A DNA stretch of 24,836 nt, from assembly GCA_964468745.1 (NCBI GenBank), contig CAYXVY010000042.1, positions 1 through 24,836 of the forward strand, written 5' to 3'. Under the pieces are notes generated by a model. The model was not told where the DNA came from. It saw nothing but the letters and a program-made list of their open reading frames with translations, and ran no database searches. The stretch is from JACPRB01 sp964468745. GTDB lineage: Bacteria; Planctomycetota; MHYJ01; JACPRB01. Numbering within the stretch: the stretch's first letter is position 1; each line of letters opens with the position of its first letter. Position numbers and translations under genes: made by a program. This document shows positions 20,790-24,836 of the stretch, in pieces.

Positions 20790-21593
20790 ATGTCTTCGAG
20801 GAGAAGGACGCCCGCCGTGCCGGTCGTGCTGGCGGTCGCGGCGGCCATGCTGATGCTCCTGCCGCGCGGACTCCCGGGCTCCGTGCGCACGACGCTGGCC
20901 CTCGCCCTCGTGCCTTTCCGATCGACCGCTCTCGGCGCCGAACGGCTGGTGGGCGGCGCGGGCGCGCCCGCCGACGAATTGCAAAAGCTCCTCGACTTCG
21001 AGCGCGACAGGGCCCTGCAGTATCAGAACAAGCTGTCTCAAGCGATCGCGCGCATCGAACAGCTCACGGGATTGCGGGAAGTTCTCGTCGATCCGCAGCT
21101 CAGGCTCCTGTCGGCGTCCGTCATCGTATCCGCCGATTCGTCGGCATGGCGCCGCTCGATCATGATCGCGCGCGGGTCGTCGGAGGGGGTCCGCCTCGGC
21201 CAGATCGTCCTGTGGGAGAGGCACCTCGTCGGGCGCATCGTCGAGGTCGGCCCGTGGTCGAGCCGCGTGCAGCTCGCAAGCGATCCTGCCTTCAAGGCGG
21301 GCGCCGTCGCCGCTCCGCGCCCCGCTGAGAATGGCGGCGCGATCGCCACGCGCGAGACCGGCGTGTTCGAGGGTTCGGGCGACCGGCACGGCGTACTCAA
21401 ATGGATCGCCGGCGACGCGCGTGTCGAGCCCGGCACTCTTGTTGTGACGACCGTCGATCCGGCCAACGGCGTTCCCGCCGGCCTGATCCTCGGTCGCGCG
21501 GGCGAGCCATCGCGGGGTCGAGCCGATGTGCAGCCGTTCGTCAACGCGCGGGCGCTTGAGTCGGTCACGGTTATTCTTGGAGAGGATCGATGA
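20790..21593 (+). CDS. mreC: Rod-shape-determining protein MreC
   Basis: Elongasome scaffold with 267 residues: one N-terminal transmembrane helix (about 10-27), a second hydrophobic stretch, a coiled coil (about 60-95) and the beta-barrel periplasmic domain (about 100-262). Family marks are RLLSASVIVSADSSAWRRSIMIARGSSEGVRLGQIVLWERHLVGRIVEVGPWSSRVQLASDPAF. It contacts PBP2 and MreD. The start ATG at 20790 has a purine-rich site just upstream. The stop overlaps mreD (ATGA). It is the first gene of a four-gene unit. Confidence 0.93.
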   Translation: MSSRRRTPAVPVVLAVAAAMLMLLPRGLPGSVRTTLALALVPFRSTALGAERLVGGAGAPADELQKLLDFERDRALQYQNKLSQAIARIEQLTGLREVLVDPQLRLLSASVIVSADSSAWRRSIMIARGSSEGVRLGQIVLWERHLVGRIVEVGPWSSRVQLASDPAFKAGAVAAPRPAENGGAIATRETGVFEGSGDRHGVLKWIAGDARVEPGTLVVTTVDPANGVPAGLILGRAGEPSRGRADVQPFVNARALESVTVILGEDR

Positions 21594-22066
21594 CGCGATT
21601 CCACACGCTGCGCCTGGCAGCCGTCGGCATCGTCGCGCTCATCCTGGAGGTGACGGCGCTTGATGCCGTTGCGTGGCGCGGTGGGCGGCCCGAGCTCCTC
21701 CTCCTCCTCGCCTGCTTCGCGGCGCTCTATGCGCGGGAGCCGTCGCAGGGACTGCTCGCCGCGTGGATTCTGGGTGTCCTCAAGGATTCCGCCAGCACGG
21801 GCCTCTTCGGCTGGCACGCGCTCCTCTACCTCGGCGTTGCCCTGGCCATGTCGCGCCTGCGACATTTCGTGCCGCGCGAGCATCCGGCGATACAGCTCGG
21901 GCTCGGCGCGGGAGCGGCGGCCGTCGTCGGCATCGCCTGCGTCGTCGGCTCGGGCATTCCGGCGAGCGTCTGGATGCCGCGCCTTGCCGTTTCGTGCGCG
22001 CTGACCGGATTGCTCGCCCCCCTGCTGTTGACGACGCTTCCTTCCGCCCGGTTCCTGGGGCGCTGA
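21590..22066 (+). CDS. mreD: Rod-shape-determining protein MreD
   Basis: A 158-residue integral membrane protein with about five transmembrane helices. GLLAAWILGVLKDSASTGLFGWHALLYLGVALAM carries the MreD pattern G-x-x-x-D-x-x-S with G-x-x-A-L-x-Y after it. The start ATG overlaps the mreC stop by four bases, and PBP2 begins one base after its stop. MreD is poorly conserved, so position between mreC and PBP2 is a large part of the evidence. Confidence 0.88.
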   Translation: MTRFHTLRLAAVGIVALILEVTALDAVAWRGGRPELLLLLACFAALYAREPSQGLLAAWILGVLKDSASTGLFGWHALLYLGVALAMSRLRHFVPREHPAIQLGLGAGAAAVVGIACVVGSGIPASVWMPRLAVSCALTGLLAPLLLTTLPSARFLGR

Positions 22067-22067
22067 C

Positions 22068-23843
22068 ATGGATCGACGCCGCGTCATCGTTTTCCTCGTG
22101 GCCCTGATCATCCCGCTTGCGGGCCTCGAAACACGGCTCGCCTACATGCAGGTCTTCTGCAAGGACGACTTCGCCGGACCCGCGAGGCGCAGCCAGCCCG
22201 AACTCGCCATGGACGGCCGCGCGCGTATCGTGGACCGCCGCGGAATCGTGCTGGCGCGCGACGCGAGGTCCTTCGATCTCTGGCTCATCCTCGACGAATT
22301 CGAGAAACGCCCCGAGGCGCGCGCCGAACTCGCGCTCGCGGGTCTCGACGAGGCCATCGAGCGTGTCTACCAGCGGATCGACCGACTGATGAATGCCCGG
22401 CCTGAGAAGGAGCGTTGGCGCATCTACGCGCGCGAACGTCGCACGCCGTACCCTGTACTCAAGGGGCTCCCGTTTGATACCGCCGTGCGCATCGAGACCA
22501 ACCTGGTTCGCTTCCCGGGCTGCCAGGTGCGCGAGGCGCGTCGCCGCATCTACCCGTACGGACCGACCGGCGCCCTCATCGTGGGGACGCTCGGTTGGCC
22601 CTCCAAGGAGGAGGCCCAGCGGGTGCTCGACGACCCGCGCCTTGCCGACTTCATCGAGGAGGAGATGCGCGACATCCTTGCCCGGCGCGGCGCGATCGAT
22701 GAGCAACTCGTCGGGCGCACCGGGATCGAACGCGCGATGAACGACGTCTTGCGTGCGAGGCCCGGCATCGTCATCCAGGAGCGCGACCCGGCCACCGGCG
22801 AACGCACTACTGTCGATCTCCTCCCTGCCGAGTCGGGCGAGGACGTTGAGCTGACGATCGACATCGAGATCCAGAAGCGCGTCGAGGAGGTCCTGTCGCA
22901 GCAGGCGATGCGCACGACCGCCATCCTTCTCGAGCACGCGACGGGCGCCGTCGTGGCGATGGGAACGAACGCGCCGTTCGATCCCAATCACTTCATCCCG
23001 CCTACGAACAGCGCCGCGCTCAAGGCCTACGCGGCCGAGGACGGACCCCAGCCGCTGCTCAATCGCGCGACGCAACGGCAGTTCCAACTCGGCTCGATCT
23101 TCAAGATCTTGACGGCGATCGCCGCGCTGGAGGAGAAGAAGTCGACGCCCGCGCGCGCCGTCGAGTGTCGAGGCCACTTCACGGAGGCGGTGAACCGCTT
23201 CCGCTGCTGGACGGTCTCCCACGGCTTGCCGCCCCACGGGATGATGACCGTGGCGATCGCACTGGAGCAGTCGTGCAATTGCTACTTCTATCAGATGGGG
23301 CACGACTTGTCGTTCGAGCAGCTCTCCGGTTGGGCGCAACGGGTGGGGTTTGGCCGGAAGACCGGCATCGAAGTCGGCGAAGCGGCGGGAGCACTCCCCC
23401 GGCCTGAATCGCACCCCCGGTGGCGCGTGAGCGATTCGTACTCGCTGGCCATCGGGCAGCATGAGTTGGCGGCCACGCCGCTTCAAGTGGCGCGCATGCT
23501 GGCGGTTGTCGCAAACGGCGGAAAGCTCGTGAAGCCGCATCTGCTCCGCGGCAACGGGAGCGTCGAGGACCTCGGGATATCGAAGGAGACGCTCGTCGTG
23601 GTGAAGGAGGGCCTGCACCTCGTCGTTCATGGGCCGCACGGTACGGCGAAAGCGAGCGGGCTCTCGAAATTCGACATCGTCGGCAAGACGAGCTCGGCGC
23701 AAACGCGCGAGGGGCAGGAGTCGCACGCCTGGTTCGGCGGCTTCACGAAGGATCTTGTCGTGGTGGTCCTCGTCGAATTTGGCGGAGGAGGCGGCGCGAC
23801 GGCGGCGCCCGTGGTGGCGAAGATCCTGGAGGCTCTCAAGTGA
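22068..23843 (+). CDS. mrdA: Penicillin-binding protein 2, elongation transpeptidase
   Basis: Class B PBP that cross-links peptidoglycan during rod elongation with RodA. It has 591 residues: an N-terminal transmembrane helix (about 6-24), a pedestal domain with ARIVDRRGIVLARD (52-65) and GRTGIERAMNDVL (217-229), and a transpeptidase domain (about 260-590). Active-site motifs: SxxK as SIFK (S343, K346), SxN as SCN (402-404), and AIGQHELAATPLQVARML. The third motif, normally K-[ST]-G-T-A-Q, reads KTSSAQ (540-545), so the Gly is Ser. Everything else suggests an active enzyme. It starts at 22068, one base after mreD, and overlaps rodA by GTGA. Confidence 0.95.
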   Translation: MDRRRVIVFLVALIIPLAGLETRLAYMQVFCKDDFAGPARRSQPELAMDGRARIVDRRGIVLARDARSFDLWLILDEFEKRPEARAELALAGLDEAIERVYQRIDRLMNARPEKERWRIYARERRTPYPVLKGLPFDTAVRIETNLVRFPGCQVREARRRIYPYGPTGALIVGTLGWPSKEEAQRVLDDPRLADFIEEEMRDILARRGAIDEQLVGRTGIERAMNDVLRARPGIVIQERDPATGERTTVDLLPAESGEDVELTIDIEIQKRVEEVLSQQAMRTTAILLEHATGAVVAMGTNAPFDPNHFIPPTNSAALKAYAAEDGPQPLLNRATQRQFQLGSIFKILTAIAALEEKKSTPARAVECRGHFTEAVNRFRCWTVSHGLPPHGMMTVAIALEQSCNCYFYQMGHDLSFEQLSGWAQRVGFGRKTGIEVGEAAGALPRPESHPRWRVSDSYSLAIGQHELAATPLQVARMLAVVANGGKLVKPHLLRGNGSVEDLGISKETLVVVKEGLHLVVHGPHGTAKASGLSKFDIVGKTSSAQTREGQESHAWFGGFTKDLVVVVLVEFGGGGGATAAPVVAKILEALK

Positions 23844-24836
23844 TCGCGCGGCTCGGCAAGATCAATGTCGCCCTTCTCGGAAGCGCGCTGCTGCTGGCGG
23901 CGATGGGGATCTTCGCGCTCGGATCGCTCGACCAGGACGGGCACGGCTACATGAAGCGCCAGCTTGTCTGGTGCGGCGTGGGCTTCGCTGCGATGTGCGC
24001 GACGGCAGCGGTGCACTATCGAAATACGCGCATCGCCGCCTATCCCGTGTACGCGCTTGCGCTCGTGGCGCTCGCGGCACTCCTCGTCTTCGGTCGATAT
24101 ACGCGGGGCGCTCGGGGCTGGTTCGCCTTCGGGCCGGTGAACGTCCAGCCGGCGGAGCTCGCGAAAATCGCCGTGGTGCTCGCGCTGGCGCGGTGGCTGT
24201 CGCTGGCGCGGGACCTCCAGACATGGCGCGGGCTTGCGGCGCCGGCGGCGATGGCCTTGGTCCCGATGGGACTCATCCTGGTCCAGCCCGATCTCGGCAA
24301 CGCGATGCTCTTCGTCCCGGTCCTCTGCGCGATGCTGTTCGTGGCGGGGGCGCGCGCGCGCCATCTCGGCATCGTGCTGGCGATCCTCCTCGTCGCCACG
24401 CCGTTTGCGTTCCGATTCGGGCTGAAAGAGTATCAGCGCAACCGCATCCTCTCGTTCTGGATGCCGGACCAGGTGCCCAAGGAACTCTCATATCAGCAGA
24501 TGCAGTCCGTCCGCGCGATTGCGGCGGGGGGGCTCACAGGTGCGGAATACGGCGGCCGCTACGTGCCCGATCGGCATACCGACTTCGTCATGTCGCTCAT
24601 CGGCGAGGAACTCGGCTTCGTCGGCTCGAGCTTCCTGCTCTTCCTCTTCGCGATCTTCTTCACGCAAGCCGCGTGGACGGCCGCGCAGACGCGCGATCCC
24701 TATGGGCGGCTGATCGCCGTGGGCCTGCTCGTCTTCCTGGCGATGCAGGTATTCGTCAACGTCGGAATGGCGATCGGCGTCGCGCCGATTACGGGGCTCA
24801 CGCTTCCGTTCGTGTCGTACGGCGGCTCGTCGCTCG
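23840..24836 (+). CDS. rodA: Peptidoglycan glycosyltransferase RodA (3' end cut by window)
   Basis: SEDS-family polymerase that extends glycan strands from lipid II together with PBP2. It opens at GTG 23840, overlapping the PBP2 stop by four bases, and reads without a stop to the window end (332 residues seen of about 370-400). Multiple transmembrane helices are evident. Family marks: RGWFAFGPVNVQPAELAKIAVVLALARW, ILVQPDLGNAMLFVP, VPDRHTDFVMSLIGEELGFVG and the final GVAPITGLTLPFVSYGGSSL. The Asp needed for SEDS activity lies in the predicted extracytoplasmic loop region, but I did not fix its position. The gene completes the elongation unit. Confidence 0.96.
   Translation, partial: MIARLGKINVALLGSALLLAAMGIFALGSLDQDGHGYMKRQLVWCGVGFAAMCATAAVHYRNTRIAAYPVYALALVALAALLVFGRYTRGARGWFAFGPVNVQPAELAKIAVVLALARWLSLARDLQTWRGLAAPAAMALVPMGLILVQPDLGNAMLFVPVLCAMLFVAGARARHLGIVLAILLVATPFAFRFGLKEYQRNRILSFWMPDQVPKELSYQQMQSVRAIAAGGLTGAEYGGRYVPDRHTDFVMSLIGEELGFVGSSFLLFLFAIFFTQAAWTAAQTRDPYGRLIAVGLLVFLAMQVFVNVGMAIGVAPITGLTLPFVSYGGSSL

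Overview
The window is a GC-rich (mid-60s % by eye), gene-dense stretch of bacterial chromosome with no phage, transposon, plasmid or CRISPR signal. The best lineage guess is Planctomycetota (moderate confidence). EF-Tu lacks the near-universal RGITI switch I signature and has a longer segment in its place, a form I recall from planctomycete EF-Tu. A membrane-anchored coiled-coil protein next to mreB also resembles proteins I remember from that phylum. No database search was possible.

Layout. (1) 1-1998, minus strand: a translation block, tRNA-Thr(UGU), tRNA-Tyr, tRNA-Gly, tRNA-Thr(GGU), then tuf. This is the order of the E. coli thrU-tyrU-glyT-thrT-tufB operon. There is a promoter in front of the first tRNA and a strong second one inside the cluster. 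(2) 2107-4145, minus: a family 2 glycosyltransferase and an LPS-kinase-like protein, probably surface-glycan assembly. (3) 4197-10159, plus: an unrecognised proline-rich membrane-anchored protein, a GAF-PAS-HD-GYP cyclic-di-GMP phosphodiesterase, then ribH-nusB-ftsY and an endonuclease III-related gene in a tight overlapping cluster. (4) 10182-12383: a cold-shock protein with a repeat-encoded tail and a clear promoter and terminator, a secreted GH99/DUF5010-like protein, and acpS. (5) 12380-17610, minus: moeA-lnt, a coiled-coil membrane protein with a small one-helix partner, then mreB on its own promoter. (6) 17674-19223, plus: two TPM-domain proteins. (7) 19227-20642, minus: an orphan sigma54-dependent response regulator. 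(8) 20790-24836, plus: mreC-mreD-mrdA(PBP2)-rodA, cut by the window end.

Together mreB, mreCD, PBP2 and RodA make a complete rod elongation machine. The mreB gene lies about 8 kb from the others, but both units are driven by very similar AT-rich promoters. Lnt indicates triacylated lipoproteins.

The most notable pattern is promoter placement. Several unrelated genes (4197, ribH, moeA, the response regulator, acpS and perhaps ftsY and the glycosyltransferase) have a -10 box ending only 7-10 bases before the start codon and no Shine-Dalgarno sequence, which predicts leaderless or near-leaderless mRNAs. Genes inside operons start instead by stop/start overlap (GTGA, ATGA, TGATG). Other points worth checking are a T55G change in tRNA-Thr(UGU), a KTS in place of KTG in PBP2, and an endonuclease III relative with three cysteines and no catalytic lysine. 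I did not find a clearly new multi-gene system. The least explained genes are the proline-rich protein at 4197 and the coiled-coil pair beside mreB.
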